A stretch of DNA of 64,000 bases from Scylla paramamosain. Taxonomy: Eukaryota; Arthropoda; Malacostraca; Decapoda; Portunidae. The translations under genes and the position numbers were made by a program. Each line of letters begins with the position of its first letter. The stretch's first letter is position 1. Below, in pieces: positions 1-14,430 of this stretch. The notes below the pieces were generated by a model that was given only the letters and a program-made list of their open reading frames with translations, was not told the origin of the DNA and made no database searches. The stretch lies in assembly GCF_035594125.1 (NCBI RefSeq), contig NC_087183.1, forward strand, positions 11,792,368 through 11,856,367, read 5' to 3'.

Positions 1-568
1 ACTTTTATGTCTGTTATTTTCTCTTTTTCTATTTTTGTCTCTGTCTCTTTTTTCTTAGGTAATTTTGTCGTGTCCTTTCTCTCTTTTTTTTCTCTGCTTT
101 TATTTGTTTCTCTTTGTGTCTTTGTTTATATCTTTTTCTGTTGCTGTCATAATATCTTTCTCTGCGTCTCTTTTTTTTTGCGTGCCAATTTTTTAATTTT
201 ATTTTTTTATTTTATTATTGCTTGACCACCATTCTATACCCTCTTTGTCTACCTTTCTCATACCCTTTGTTTCCTTACGTCCATTTCCCTTTTCTCCTCC
301 TGTTTTGTCGCATTATTTTTCCTTCCCTCAAAACCTTTTCATGTATCGCTTTCTCTCACATCATTCTTCCTTTGTCGTTCCCTTCATTGTGTGCTCCCTC
401 CCTCGGTGGCCTTTATTCCACCTTCCAGTTCGTCTCCCGTGTCGCGATTTGTCATAATTTGAAGCGTTTTTGTCCTTTTGTCTCATTTTTGTGGTTTGCC
501 TGGTTATTTACGGCGCCCTCTTTCCTTTCCTTACATGTGGAGTAATTTAGGTACTTCTTGTCATATTG

Positions 569-574
<6 letters not shown>
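1..574. other. Anonymous T/C-rich sequence
   Basis: Strongly T-rich on the plus strand. The short open frames here arise from T/C bias. No gene, splice pair or repeat family recognised. Confidence 0.5.

Positions 575-641
<67 letters not shown>
575..641 (+). repeat. (AG)n microsatellite
   Basis: Uninterrupted AG dinucleotide tract of about 67 bp. Confidence 0.98.
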
Positions 642-644
<3 letters not shown>

Positions 645-898
645 GGACACAGAGATACGGACAGACTCAAACACAAGGCGAGGCAGAAATCACGACATAG
701 GTTCAGATTTCTTCCCTTCAGGATAGACGCGCCATTGACCCTTCTCCCGCCTACCCTCACTCCCTCTCGTCTCTAGGCGTGGGATCAGATTGCAGCGTGA
801 TCAGTGCAGGCGTGTGTCGCTCGGTAACGTGTAATATCCTGCTCAATAAAGAAGCGAGATGATAAACTTGAATTACATAGGTAGGGATCGTACAGACA
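642..898. other. Unique spacer with one AATAAA
   Basis: Non-repetitive spacer between two microsatellites. AATAAA at 845-850 could be a plus-strand polyadenylation signal, but no convincing coding exon precedes it. Confidence 0.3.
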
Positions 899-923
899 GA
901 CACACACACACACACACAGAGAG

Positions 924-985
<62 letters not shown>
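899..985 (+). repeat. Compound (AC)n(AG)n microsatellite
   Basis: An AC tract of about 20 bp passes directly into an AG tract of about 65 bp with one GGA interruption, ending in a short G run. Confidence 0.97.
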
Positions 986-989
<4 letters not shown>

Positions 990-1064
990 TGATTGTTTCC
1001 AGATCTTTGAATTAAAACGTCGTGATCGAATTTTGTTTCTTACTATTACTTATAATTTTTCTTT

Positions 1065-1125
1065 TCCTCCTCCTCCTCCTCCTCCTCCACCTCCTCCTCC
1101 TCCTCCTCCTCCTCCTCCTCCTCCT
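1065..1125 (+). repeat. (TCC)n microsatellite
   Basis: Pyrimidine trinucleotide tract of about 60 bp with one ACC variant. It would encode poly-Pro or poly-Ser and is not taken as coding. Confidence 0.97.
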
Positions 1126-1448
1126 AGGTTATTCATTGGCCTGAGTCTGTTACCGTATTTGTCTTCGTGCCTTATTTATTCTTCGCAATTGAATCGTTGG
1201 TGTAAATTGTTGACTGTTTTTTTTTGCTTTCGCTTCGTTCCGCTTTCCTCTTACTCTGTTTTGTATTCTTGCTTTGTAATGAAACACGTTGAGTTGAATT
1301 ACAAAGCAGTACGCCTGTGTTTAGTGTCATCATATTCTTTTCTCTTGCGTAAAAATCTCAACTTTTTATTGCACAGTTTCTTTATTTTCAAAATCTGATG
1401 ATGATTCTATTTTTTACAAGCATTTCGAGAAATACCAAAGGCTTTAAT

Positions 1449-1497
1449 ACTGCTTCTACTACTGCTACTACTACTGCTTATGCTGCTACTACTACTG

Positions 1498-1574
<77 letters not shown>

Positions 1575-1662
1575 GCTGCTGCTACTGCTATTACTGCTAC
1601 TACTGCTACTACTGCTACTATAACTACTACTGCTACTACTACTACTACTACTACTGCTACTT
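1449..1662 (+). repeat. (CTA)n / (CTG)n imperfect trinucleotide repeat
   Basis: About 210 bp of CTA units with interspersed CTG, TTA and ATA variants. Interruptions concentrate at the edges around a pure CTA core near 1497-1573. The open frames through it (poly-Thr, poly-Ser, poly-Val) are artefacts. Confidence 0.97.
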
Positions 1663-1679
1663 TCATCACGCATGAATAA

Positions 1680-3631
1680 TCTTTGTATCACCGCCTCGTC
1701 CTTCCCTCGTGTTGTTCCCTAGAAGTTGGACGGACAATACTCACCTTCTGCGTAATACTTGGGGAGGCGAGGGTGGTGGGCATGAGCGGTTCCTGGCGGC
1801 GGCTGTGTCCTCCGGGTGTCTGCGGGAGGGAGCAGGAAGCCGTCCCAACTTTATCTGCAAGCAAATCCGAACTTCATCAAACTTGGTCGCCAAGTCTGCC
1901 CGATAGCACCTGCACTTTTTTCCCTCACTTCATTCTTTTAACGGAGCGTTGGACGTTGATGCGATGGTCTGAGGTGTTAAAGGAAGGAAAGAAGGAAGGC
2001 TGAGGTTAAAGGTCCCAGGAGGGAAAGATGCCACCGTTGGTTATTAAGGATTATTTTAAGTTTCAAGAGGTAAAGGTAATTGCTAAACTAAATACATATA
2101 ATCAAAACTTAATAACCTCCTTGACATGTTACTTATGGCGTAGAGTTAACAAATGAAACCGCTTTGTGTGGGGTGTGTGTAAGAATAGCAGCTTCTCAAC
2201 ACACTGCTATGGATTCTTGAACTTCACATAACGGTCTGGTGAAAATGTATTTTCCAGACGCTATTAATAGCAAGAGCTGTAATTGGATAGTTATTCTTTT
2301 TACCGCCCTCTACGATTAATACCACTCAGTAAAAATGGTTCATGTTTACTCAAATGAAATAGGAATCGCCTGTATCCGTTACCAGTAGTCATTACTAAGG
2401 AGTGGTAGATTTAGTTACTTTTCTCTTACCTACGTAGCATCGGATACTCAGACGATTTAATTTCGGTATTGTGGAAGGTGAATGGAAGAGTGACGCATCT
2501 GAGGAGGGTCATGAGTCGTGGCGGTGACGTGTAGGAAGACGCCGCCCCGCCACGGCCATCGCCACTTTCTCTGGGTGACAATTAAATCACAAAGTCCTCC
2601 CGTAAGTTCCCCGCGCTCACACGGCGGCGGAGGAATGGCAGGCAAGGGCGCCGTTCGTCATGCGGGAGTGAGGAGACTGCCCGCCCGGGACCATGACGCA
2701 AAATGATAGAGGTTGAATGATTCTATCTCTTCAGTTAAGGATCGCGCCTCCCACCGCCTCGTTATCGGTAATTGGTGGAGACAGGTAATCACTCCATGAA
2801 TGCATCGCGTCTTCCGCGTCGCGCCTCACGCTGGTATCTGTCACTTAGCTTTGAGGATCCTTTGAAACTACCTTTTTTATGTGAAATGGTTCAATCAAGT
2901 CGTTTCTGCTTGCTTGTTCTTGTCTTAGCTGCACTTATATCTCCAGTGCACTCTTTGTTATTGCCTCTTACCTTTTCCTCCTGTGCATGATTTCCCCTTC
3001 TTTTGTCATTTTTACTGGTTCTGGAAAGTGTGGGTGACGAAGCGGAGCACAAAACCCCGCGCTCCGCCAGCCAGGTCACGTCAAGTGCTCCAGGCAGGCC
3101 GCGGCAAATCTCGGGTAAGCGTCTTAGCGTGACCTCAAGCGTACTGTGCAGTAGTCGGACCGGTATACTTGCTTCACCTTGAGCGAAGCCTTTTTGGGGT
3201 TACAAACGATTCTCTATCCGACTGAAAGTTCGGACGCTTTGTGTCCGTATTCTGACAGTGGCCGTGACGGAATATTTGTGACAGGCGGCGAGGAGCTCAT
3301 CGCCAAGCCTCGCCAGTTGTTGCTCCGTCAGAAGAATTACTAGTATCTCCCTAGACGACTGCCTTCCTGCTGCCGTGACCTGCTCGCGCGGCTGACTATC
3401 TGCTGCTGGTATTCACACAAAATATAGGAGCACATATACATTTTACATTAATGAATGTATCGAGTCCTCAAAAGGGAAAAAAGGATTAGCAATCCCCTTG
3501 CAGGCACATCATCAGGCACTTCACATTTATTTACCGTCCCGCTTTGATTACATTGCTGGTGAGAGCTGGTGGCAAAGTATTTTGCACGTGCATATTTAGT
3601 TTGTTCCAATAACATAATATTAACGCTGGAT
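1680..3631. other. Mostly unique sequence, no assured gene
   Basis: About 1.95 kb of non-repetitive sequence, with moderately GC-rich patches near 1750-1900, 2500-2700 and 3030-3400. The open frame at 1683-2003 has no ATG at its 5' end and is unconvincing. A short signal-peptide-like frame at 2886-2990 is listed separately. Nothing else recognised. Confidence 0.4.
2886..2990 (+). CDS. Candidate signal-peptide-like short ORF (34 aa)
   Basis: From the ATG at 2886 the frame reads a short polar start, then a hydrophobic core (FCLLVLVLAALISPVHS) that looks like a signal peptide, then a TGA at 2988. The same frame stays open after that TGA to about 3180 and passes a donor-like GGTAAGC at about 3110. 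It could be a first exon, a pseudogene broken by the TGA, or chance in T-rich sequence. No family recognised. Confidence 0.15.
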   Translation: MVQSSRFCLLVLVLAALISPVHSLLLPLTFSSCA

Positions 3632-3668
<37 letters not shown>

Positions 3669-3671
3669 ATA

Positions 3672-3713
<42 letters not shown>
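3632..3713. repeat. (TA)n microsatellite
   Basis: About 80 bp of TA dinucleotides with two short TTA/AAT phase shifts. Self-complementary and cruciform-prone. Confidence 0.97.
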
Positions 3714-3717
<4 letters not shown>

Positions 3718-4034
3718 CACAAATCTTGCGATACTATTTATTTATTGGAAATGGACTGAAGACATTAATATATTCCTGGGAATAACACTTTTGGTACAGC
3801 ACGTTAAGGGCGAATGATCCGGCACTGCTCTGTTGTTTGCCTGACTCTTGACGCCTCACTTCATCTGGAGCTTCCACTTCACGGTCATGTGCGTGACGCG
3901 TGCGAGGCGAGTGTAGGCAGCTTGCCGTCGTGGAGGAAAGGGACCCTGGGAAAGTTGTTGATCACCTGCACAATATGCCAGTTTGTGCCGTGCTGCAGGT
4001 GGGGAGGGGGATGGAGTTCCGGCACTGTTTTTGT

Positions 4035-4036
<2 letters not shown>

Positions 4037-4077
<41 letters not shown>

Positions 4078-4085
4078 GGCAGACA
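4037..4085 (+). repeat. (ACAG)n tetranucleotide repeat
   Basis: About 12 units of ACAG/AGAC, the last one degenerate. Confidence 0.97.
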
Positions 4086-4985
4086 TCGTCTTTATTTAGT
4101 CAATTTCAGCAATATCGATAATGAAAAAAAATCATAAGCGAACAATGTAATTAATACCACAATTTTTCACAGTTACACTTATATGACAGTTCACAAATAC
4201 AGACGACCACTCTCAGAGAATAAAATAAAAAAAAATAATGTAATAAAACAAAATTAATGTGCATATAATAATTTCCTCACTAGCACACAACACATGCTGC
4301 GAGAATCCACGCCTTTTGTGTGGAAACAGTAGGATAACCCGAGGGAATTAGATGAGGCCGCCGCTGCGGGGATCGTCCGGTCACGCCTTCGGCAGCGCGC
4401 AGCATTTGTCCGCCAGGCTGAGGGAGTTAAGTCCAGCACACATAATATTTTCTTTGACGCAGCGATTATATGACATCCAGAGTTAGTAACTGCGATTTAA
4501 TTCCGCCTTCTACCTACGTTGAAGACATATAAGGGATTATTGCAAGAGTAACGTGGTGCAGTGAAGGTCACAGGAACATGCAAGTATTTTCACTTTGCAG
4601 AGATAGAAAAGAAATAAGCATTTAGTTTCCACATCAGGTTATGTCACGTATGATTTCCAAGACGTAAAAAAAAAAAAAAGTAAAAACTAAACATTAAAAA
4701 AAAAAAAAAAAGAAAAAGTTGCGATTCTGAAGTTGTTATCGTTGCAGTTATTGTCATTGCTGTAGTTGTTATTCTCGACCTCGCCGGAGTTGTTGTGGCG
4801 TGGGTACACTCCGCCTCTCAAGCCCCTCAGTCCAGGCATGCCGCCGAGGGCCGTCACCTGGCAGTATTGCATTAGTGCTGCACAAACTGCCTTGGTTAAA
4901 AGAGTCGTCTGTCTGCAAAGTACTCCCTTGTGTACGCTTGCTCGCACGCACGCCACTCACTTCAACACACGCACGCACTCACTTC
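4086..4985. other. Anonymous A-rich then mixed sequence
   Basis: A-rich to about 4740 with two poly-A runs near 4666-4710, then more GC-balanced. Open frames on both strands at 4770-4980 overlap each other and lack splice or initiation support. No gene recognised. Confidence 0.4.

Positions 4986-5043
<58 letters not shown>
4986..5043 (+). repeat. (AC)n microsatellite
   Basis: About 57 bp of AC dinucleotides, preceded by a partly duplicated ACGCACTCACTTCAACAC motif (4965-4989). Confidence 0.97.
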
Positions 5044-5044
<1 letters not shown>

Positions 5045-5177
5045 CACACTGATTTTTTTCCTAGTTTAGTATATATATGTATTTATTTGTATATTATTAT
5101 ATGAATGTGCATGTAAGTACGTATGTATGTACGTAAACAGCGTTCATCACATTTACAAACAGCGAATAAGACGGCAT

Positions 5178-5182
<5 letters not shown>

Positions 5183-5268
<86 letters not shown>
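5183..5268 (+). repeat. (CT)n microsatellite
   Basis: About 86 bp CT tract with one CC interruption near 5214. Confidence 0.98.
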
Positions 5269-5270
<2 letters not shown>

Positions 5271-5466
5271 AATTAGTTATGCACGAGGCAGTTCTTTTTC
5301 ATGACCTAAATTCAAAGGCGTGGCTGCTTTTCCTGGTGAGGAGGCGAGGTGAATCCACTTTGAGAGACGACCTGGATAGAGGGAGGCGATTTTGGGAGGG
5401 AATTAGCGGCACGCCTTGTGTTTTAAGCTTCATACAACACAAGTATAATCCAGGCATGACCTCTTT

Positions 5467-5468
<2 letters not shown>

Positions 5469-5525
<57 letters not shown>
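5469..5525 (+). repeat. (CA)n microsatellite
   Basis: About 57 bp of uninterrupted CA dinucleotides. Confidence 0.98.
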
Positions 5526-5528
<3 letters not shown>

Positions 5529-5634
5529 TTGCATTTTTAACTTCTCCCTTAATATGGTTCCAGATTTTTCCTGGCAATGTCATTAAAATTACTCATGTGT
5601 TTTGTGGCGTCCAGAACTGTATGCTTTTAAGGTG

Positions 5635-5662
5635 TATTTATTTATTTATTTATTTATTTATT
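5635..5662 (+). repeat. (TTTA)n short repeat
   Basis: About seven TTTA units. Confidence 0.95.
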
Positions 5663-5723
5663 CATTTTTTTTATGTGATATGTGATGCAGGCGTGAAAAA
5701 ATTGGCGACGTGATAATCTTAAG

Positions 5724-6012
5724 TGTATTCGTGGATAAAATAAGTGTCTTGTTCTTTACTTTATTCGTGAAGTAAATGTCTTATTCTTTACGTTTTTGGT
5801 TAAGTGAATTTCCTGTTCTTTACTATATTCGTTAGGTGAATGTGCTGTTCTTTACTCTATTTGTGAAGTAAATGTATTTTGTTTTACCTATATTCTTGAG
5901 ATAAATATGTTTTGTTTTACGCTATTCTTGAAGTAAATGTGTTTTGTTTTACTCTATTCTTGAAGTAAATGAGCCGCACTTTACTTCATTCGTGAAATGT
6001 GTTGTCCTTTAC
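5724..6012 (+). repeat. 32-bp minisatellite, about 8.5 copies
   Basis: The motif CTTTAC/TTTTAC recurs at 5754, 5786, 5818, 5850, 5882, 5915, 5947, 5979 and 6007, a spacing of 32-33 bp with a shorter last unit. Each unit also carries a TATTCGTGAAGTAAATGT-like segment. Copies are 70-90% alike by eye, so it is an old minisatellite. Confidence 0.9.
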
Positions 6013-7550
6013 TCCAGTGTTCTGCGTCTCCATGTTGGTTCTGTTGCTGCAGGCAGTGGCTGCGTGGTCATCACATACACCTCACACTGGCAAATGTTTT
6101 CACTTCGATGGCAGGAAGACATGTTTAGGTCAGTAGTCTGAAGTATTCTGGTTCTCTTAAGTACTTTTTTCAAAGGCCCACACATTTGGATTTTACGTGT
6201 TTCTTTCACTTTTTTTATGCAGAATATTTATTAAACTTTCACTAGAATCATAAGCATTCGTGATAATCCTTCGTTACTCTCACTAGAGCGTGTTAATAGT
6301 TGATGGAATAAGACGCTTAAACGTTTAATAAAATGGACCTTAATGATAACATTTCTAAACAATGCCAGGAATGAAGGTACAATTTCTATTCACAGTTGTA
6401 GTTGATGGGAATTTTCTTTCGTTAAATCCCACCAGTAGTGGATGTTAGTGACTTTTTGTACAGGACAGAAAACAATAACTTTATACTCCCAGAAACTATA
6501 TTGTGATGTACAAAATGTTGTAGAAGCAGAATACAAATGTTGATTAATTTTTTTCTATCGCCGTGAGCTTCCTGAAGTAAAGCTGTGAATCAGAAAACTG
6601 TTGAATCTTGTTTGTCCCAAGCCTTCACTCAGGAATAAATTGTTGTAGTTTTTAGTGTCCTAGTTCAGTTTGACACAAGTGACATTCTGTGCAACACTGT
6701 GCTTCCCTCTTTGCCGAGTAACTCAAGACAGGTGCCGTTAAACGTCAGATAAATGAACATCTTTGTCCCATAAATCCAACAGTGAAAGTTTAATAGCGCA
6801 AGAATGTTTCGTTTCCAGGGAAGCGTGGCAAAAACACTCTTAATTAATGTTCTGGGCTAGGTATGAGTGACGAATAATTTTACCTCCACGAGATAATGAA
6901 ACGTGATGCATCCAAACTCACTTCCCTTTTACTCAGAAACATTGGCGCGTTTCTCACTGACATTAATATTCAGGATGATGTCGAGGAAAGCATGTAGTGT
7001 TAGGCTGTACATCACAGCGCAAAATACAAGGTCGAAAATCCCAATTATACTCGTACCTGTACTGGTCCTCAGGTAGCTCATTAAGGTAAGAGGTAACATG
7101 CTTCCTTTGTATCTGTTTTCTTTTTTACTTCGTCTATAAATATTAGTAGGTTAATTATTTCCTGAGAACACAGAGTTCATTCAAGTCTGTGCTTGTTGTC
7201 ACTGGTACACTTAGGTAAATATATTTTCTCTTTTAAATCTCTCAACGTTTATCGTCGTGTTCCTCTAATTTGTCTTCTTATTTCTATACTCTTGCAGTTA
7301 TTTTTATAAGTGATACGTATAGTTAAATACCTTTTTTCTTCCTTTTCCTTTTTAAAGTTTGTCCTCTCTTCTTTGTATCTCTATTGTAGATTCTTCCGTT
7401 GATGTTCCTTTTTTTCTCCCCGTGTACCTTGTCATCGTTGTCATTATCATCGTTATCGTCTTCCTCATTTTATTCGCCCTTGTCTTTGCTCTTGTCCTTC
7501 TCCTAGACTTCCACGTCCTCCTTGCCGTCCTTCTTCTCGTGGTAATAGCG
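6013..7550. other. Unique AT-rich sequence, nothing recognised
   Basis: About 1.5 kb of non-repetitive AT-rich DNA. No open frame of note, no inverted repeats and no splice-flanked exon seen. From 7330 it turns T-rich. Confidence 0.45.
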
Positions 7551-7554
7551 GCGG

Positions 7555-7584
7555 AAGTGGTGGTGGTGGTGGTGGTGGTGGTGT
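7555..7584 (+). repeat. (GGT)n microsatellite
   Basis: About ten GGT units. Confidence 0.95.
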
Positions 7585-7877
7585 TTGTTGTCTGCGTTAC
7601 GTATGAGCGAACAAACGAACAACGAACAGGTGATATCTTGTAGCCCCGCTGAGAATCTTGTCCCGTGTCCCATCACAGCATACTTTCCTCCCCTCCTTGG
7701 TCACTTCTCCCAATCTTTCCTCCACTCGTCTCTCGTTTCCTCTCTCCTTTCCTCTCTCCTTTCCTCCTCCTCTCGTCCCACACTGCCTTTATACATATCT
7801 TCTTTCCTTCCTCCTTAGTTCTTCTCTTCCTTCCTCCCTTCCTGCAGCCCACATTTCGCCTAGTGGCTGTGACTTAC

Positions 7878-7878
<1 letters not shown>

Positions 7879-7965
<87 letters not shown>
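7879..7965 (+). repeat. (GA)n microsatellite
   Basis: About 86 bp of GA dinucleotides, preceded by about 200 bp of pyrimidine-rich sequence on the same strand. Confidence 0.98.
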
Positions 7966-7969
<4 letters not shown>

Positions 7970-8213
7970 AAGGCTCCCACGCGACCAAAAAGGTGTAATT
8001 TGAGTGTTGCTTGGATGCCTCGCGCTTTTATGATCCGCCTTCCTCCGTGAGTTGTTTCCTTAAGGGGAGTTTTCCTTCTAATTCCGCTAGATGGACGGCC
8101 GCCCCAAGACTCAGGGCGGCGGGGTTAACGAGAACATCCTCCAGGGTCGTTGAACTGAGCTGTAGTTTGCGAGGAGTTGTAGTAGTTGTAGTTGTTGTAG
8201 ATTCCTGGTGGTG

Positions 8214-8283
8214 ATGAGAACGCTGCGTCATTTTCTCAACGAAGGAAGGAAATTTAGTTTAATTTCAGCCTTTGCTCCTACAG
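8214..8283 (+). CDS. Candidate 5' exon with consensus donor
   Basis: An ATG at 8214 opens a frame of 23 codons that runs to CAG|GTGAGT (donor GT at 8284). The splice site is perfect, but the same CCTACAG could equally be an acceptor. The peptide is short and unrecognised. Low support. Confidence 0.12.
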
Positions 8284-8289
8284 GTGAGT

Positions 8290-8690
8290 TAAGGTGATTT
8301 GTTAGAATATCACGTGCTGGATTTTTTATTTTTTTAACAGGTGTAGTTGAGATTAACTGAGATTTACTTTGATTTTGGTAAGGTATATATACATTTTGTT
8401 ACGGTTTGGTAGATTAAATTCAGTTAGATTTTATTGAAGTTTTAGTTATTAATTAAAATTTCATTAGATTGTTTATGTTTCTCCTCAGACGAACGTGTTT
8501 ATTTTGTAAGATTTTATTAGATTAGATTTTCATAGATGTATTTGCCATTCCTTCATGTGTCTTCATAATTTGCACATGTATATTAGGTAAGATTAACTCA
8601 AAATTAAGATGAGTATGAAAAATTTGAAGTATCCACGTAAAATTTTAAGGTTTTAGGGTATTAATTTGATATCGACAATTTCTCATGGGA
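8290..8690. other. AT-rich spacer
   Basis: T-rich sequence with many AGATTAGATTTTA-like short motifs, suggesting a decayed simple repeat. No gene. Confidence 0.45.
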
Positions 8691-8868
8691 TCCTCTACTT
8701 TCATTTAACGCTTCCTGCTCCTCCTTATCGCTCCTCTGCTTCAGTACCTTCCCTTATCGCACCTACTCCCCTCTTATCTCCTGCCTTCCCTTCCTTCCTC
8801 CCTTATCTTTCTGTTTGTTGTCTCTACGCCACCACCACTACCACCACCATTACTGCCAATTATCCTCA

Positions 8869-8873
<5 letters not shown>

Positions 8874-8956
<83 letters not shown>
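8874..8956 (+). repeat. (CT)n microsatellite
   Basis: About 83 bp of CT dinucleotides, followed by three TCTCG pentamers. Confidence 0.98.
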
Positions 8957-8961
<5 letters not shown>

Positions 8962-9715
8962 CGTCTCGTCTCGTCTCCCTTACCTTTTGTACGTGTCCCC
9001 CTACTCTTTTTCTCATAGTCCTCGTGCCAGAAATACCTGCCTCCCTTTCCCAATCTCCTCTCCCCTGTCTCTTCTTTGCTTTTTCTTCCCTGAGCCTTCA
9101 CTCCTTCCTTCCCTCCACCTGTAATCCTCCTTCACCTCTCTCCATTCTTTATTCACTCTGTCGCTTCTATGGTCTTTCGGTTTTTCTTTGGTTTCTCTTC
9201 TTTATTTTTTTTCTCCAATTTTGTCCAATGTTTCTGTTTTATTTTGCGTTTTTTACTCCATTGCTCCTTTGTTTACTCTCATTGCTTCCCTTCTTTTCCT
9301 CTTGTTCCTCTTCTCTGTCATTCCTCTTATCCTTTACTTCTCGAATTCTCCTCTTCTCTTTCCTTTCCTCTGCCTCGCTATTAGTTTCCTTTTGTTCCCC
9401 ACATTCTTCTCCCCTTTCTCTCTCTCACTTTCTCGTCTAAACCCTTCATTTCTCCAGTTTTCCTTCGCCTCTGCCATGCTTCCTTTTATTCTTCCTCCAT
9501 CCTTCATGATTTTCATTTGCCCTTTACATACTTCTCCCCTTCCTGTCTTCTGTACCCCTTCTGCGCCTCTCTACCTTACTTTCTCCCTGTACATGTTCCT
9601 TCCCTTTCTTCTGGATTACTTTTTTCTCTCCCTTTCCTTCCCTGTATCCTCTGAAGTCGTCAGGCCCTCCCTTAGTGACCCGCCAACCTCCACCTGTAGC
9701 TCCCTTGCGTAAGTT
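8957..9715 (+). other. Pyrimidine-rich stretch
   Basis: About 760 bp with a very strong C/T bias on the plus strand, continuing the bias that begins near 8690. The 150-190 codon frames here read Ser/Leu/Phe/Pro only, so they follow from composition and are not genes. Confidence 0.7.
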
Positions 9716-11004
<1,289 letters not shown>

Positions 11005-11082
11005 GCAAAAGCTGCAAATAAAACGTAAGTGATGTGCCAGTAAAAAGTTGTAGAGCGTATTACTTCCCTTACGTTAGGTACT

Positions 11083-11125
<43 letters not shown>
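11083..11125 (+). repeat. (GT)n microsatellite
   Basis: About 43 bp of GT dinucleotides. Confidence 0.97.
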
Positions 11126-11127
<2 letters not shown>

Positions 11128-11535
11128 AAGGTCGTATTCTGTGCCTACTTTTGGTTTTACTTCGATTTTTTGGCCCTTTTGTTGTTGTTCTCTTTGTTTT
11201 TGCTGTTATTCCTCTTGTTCTTGTTCTTGTTTGTCCTCTTCTTTTCGTCACCAGTAAAATTAACAAAACACCCTTAAAAAAGAGAAAAAAAAAACTAATT
11301 AAAGTACCCTTGCAACATAACATTTTCTCTACCACACCAACATTTAAACAGTAAACAATGTCCCTTTAAATCGTGGAAGTATCAGTGCATACTATGACGG
11401 GGGAGGCAGCGGCAGTCTCCCTTCCTGATGGCCACTCACACACTTAGCCAGATTGCTTCCTGAGAGTCTCGTATCTCATACCTGGCGACATCCTCAGCTA
11501 GTCGAAATACCTTTACTTGTGCACACCCACACGAC

Positions 11536-12200
11536 AGAATTCTATCTGCAGTACAGTCTTCAAAGAATTCAGGGAAGAAAATGTAATGCATTTATAACTG
11601 GCTGAACTTAGATTTTAATACTTTCTTCTTCTTTTTAGTCTGAACACTTTTTTCGTACTCCTTCGCTCAGAATTTGACTTGCAGTATAGTTTTTAAAGAA
11701 CCCTGAAGGGAAGAAAACAAAATGCTCTTATAAAAGGGGAATGTAAATTTTCCACTTTTTCCTTAACTAGTCCAAATTGCACCTACTCACTAGTTTAGAA
11801 TTTTACCTTGCAGTATTGCCTTCAAAGAATTCGGATGGGAAGAAAATGAAATGCTGTTATTACTGGGTAGCTTATGTGGATTTCTAACGATCTCAACCAG
11901 TTCAAAATACCGCTTAGAATTCTTCCTGCAGTGAAGCCCTCTAAAAATTCAGAAGGGAGGGAGAGGGAGCGTTCTTAAAATTGGATAAAGTAAAGTAGAT
12001 TTTTATCTTTTTTGCGATTAAACAGTCTGATTACCATTACCTGTGCACATTCACTCTCAAGATATCCTTACCAGAATTAAAGGGGAAAGAACAACATTGT
12101 AACTGGGTAAACTTAGGTAAATTTTTCTTGACTTAACTATTGGATAAATGAAAAAAAGGACAAAAGAGAAAAATGAAAAGTCTAATTGGTAAACTTAAAT
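11536..12200 (+). repeat. Decayed tandem repeat, unit about 119-133 bp
   Basis: The block AGAATT..CTGCAGTA..CTTCAAAGAATTC..GGGAAGAAAA..AATGC recurs at 11536, 11669, 11797 and 11916, with weaker partial copies near 12072 and 12183. The intervening parts (..ACTGGGTAAACTTAGGT..) are also recognisable. Divergence between copies is high, so it is an old satellite fragment. Confidence 0.8.
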
Positions 12201-12955
12201 AGATCTTTTACTTTTCCTCCGCAGCTCTGGGATAAATACAAATAATTAGAAGGATAAAAAAAAAAAAAAAAAAACAGGAACACACAATTATAGGTTAACT
12301 CACTAGAACGCTTCCACAACTTCCTTCCGTAACAACAGACTAAACACAAAACATAAAAATCCACACCCATCCATCTAAGGCAGGACCAATCAGCCGTCAA
12401 ATCACTCTCGTAATAAAAGTCCTATCTACTGCAACGTTTAAGCCTCAGGGAGCGTTGCATTTTACGTAACTTTTCTGAATATTCACTTAGCCATTACGTA
12501 CCGGGCGGGGAGAAAAAGAGGAGGAAAACAAGGCAGACTAAAGGGATTACTTAGACTAGGACTCGAGGCGGGGTAGATCTGAGCAGAGAAAAAGAGGGAC
12601 ATTAAGGTAGAACGAAATAAAGTGATGAGAGGCACCAAGGAGGAAGCTGAGGCAAAAGGGAGGGATTCTGGGAAGTGGGTCGAGGAGAAAGAGGAAACAT
12701 GGTGCTAAGAGAAAGGAGGAGGGAATAAAAAAAAGTAGTATGTGTTAGGAGAAGATGAATTGCTAAGAGGAAGGAGGGGAAAGTGTAGTGTGTGGTGTTA
12801 TGGTGTTCATGGTGTTGTTGTGTTGAGGTTCTTCTGTGTTACCTGTCCCTTAACGGTTACCTTCAGCTGCTCAGGTGTGTTAGGGATGTAATAGTTAAAG
12901 GAAAAAAATGTAGATGTAATATAATAATGGTGATAGTAAAAATAAGTGATAATAG
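12201..12955. other. Anonymous sequence
   Basis: A-rich start, unique centre, purine-rich at 12510-12780, then a GT/TG-rich part. No gene recognised. Confidence 0.45.
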
Positions 12956-13010
12956 TAGTAGTAGTAGTAGTAATGGTAGTTTAGTAGTAGTAGTAGTAGT
13001 AGTAGTTGCA
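12956..13010 (+). repeat. (AGT)n imperfect repeat
   Basis: Two runs of AGT units separated by AATGGTAGTTT. Confidence 0.93.
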
Positions 13011-13047
13011 GTTTATATAACCATTATTAGTATTGTTTGATTATTTT

Positions 13048-13224
<177 letters not shown>

Positions 13225-13359
13225 TACCACTACGAGCACCACCACCACTGCTGTTCCTGTTGGGACCACTGGTGTTGTTGTTGCTGGTGGCGGTGTTATC
13301 CCTGGTACCATTAATAGTAAAGCTTGCTATTCAGCCGGCATTCGCACTGCGGCTCGGGG

Positions 13360-13360
<1 letters not shown>

Positions 13361-13415
<55 letters not shown>
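13361..13415 (+). repeat. (CA)n microsatellite
   Basis: About 55 bp of CA dinucleotides, ending in two CGCA variants. Confidence 0.98.
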
Positions 13416-13419
<4 letters not shown>

Positions 13420-13505
13420 GCACGAACGTTTACACACAGCATGGTACGTGTGTTTTCAGTCCTATTTGCCCATCAATGTCAGTTATAACTACATAATTAC
13501 AGTTT

Positions 13506-14430
<925 letters not shown>

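Noticed and set aside
1398..1691. Poly-Thr and poly-Ser frames
   Set aside because: Translation of the (CTA)n repeat on both strands.
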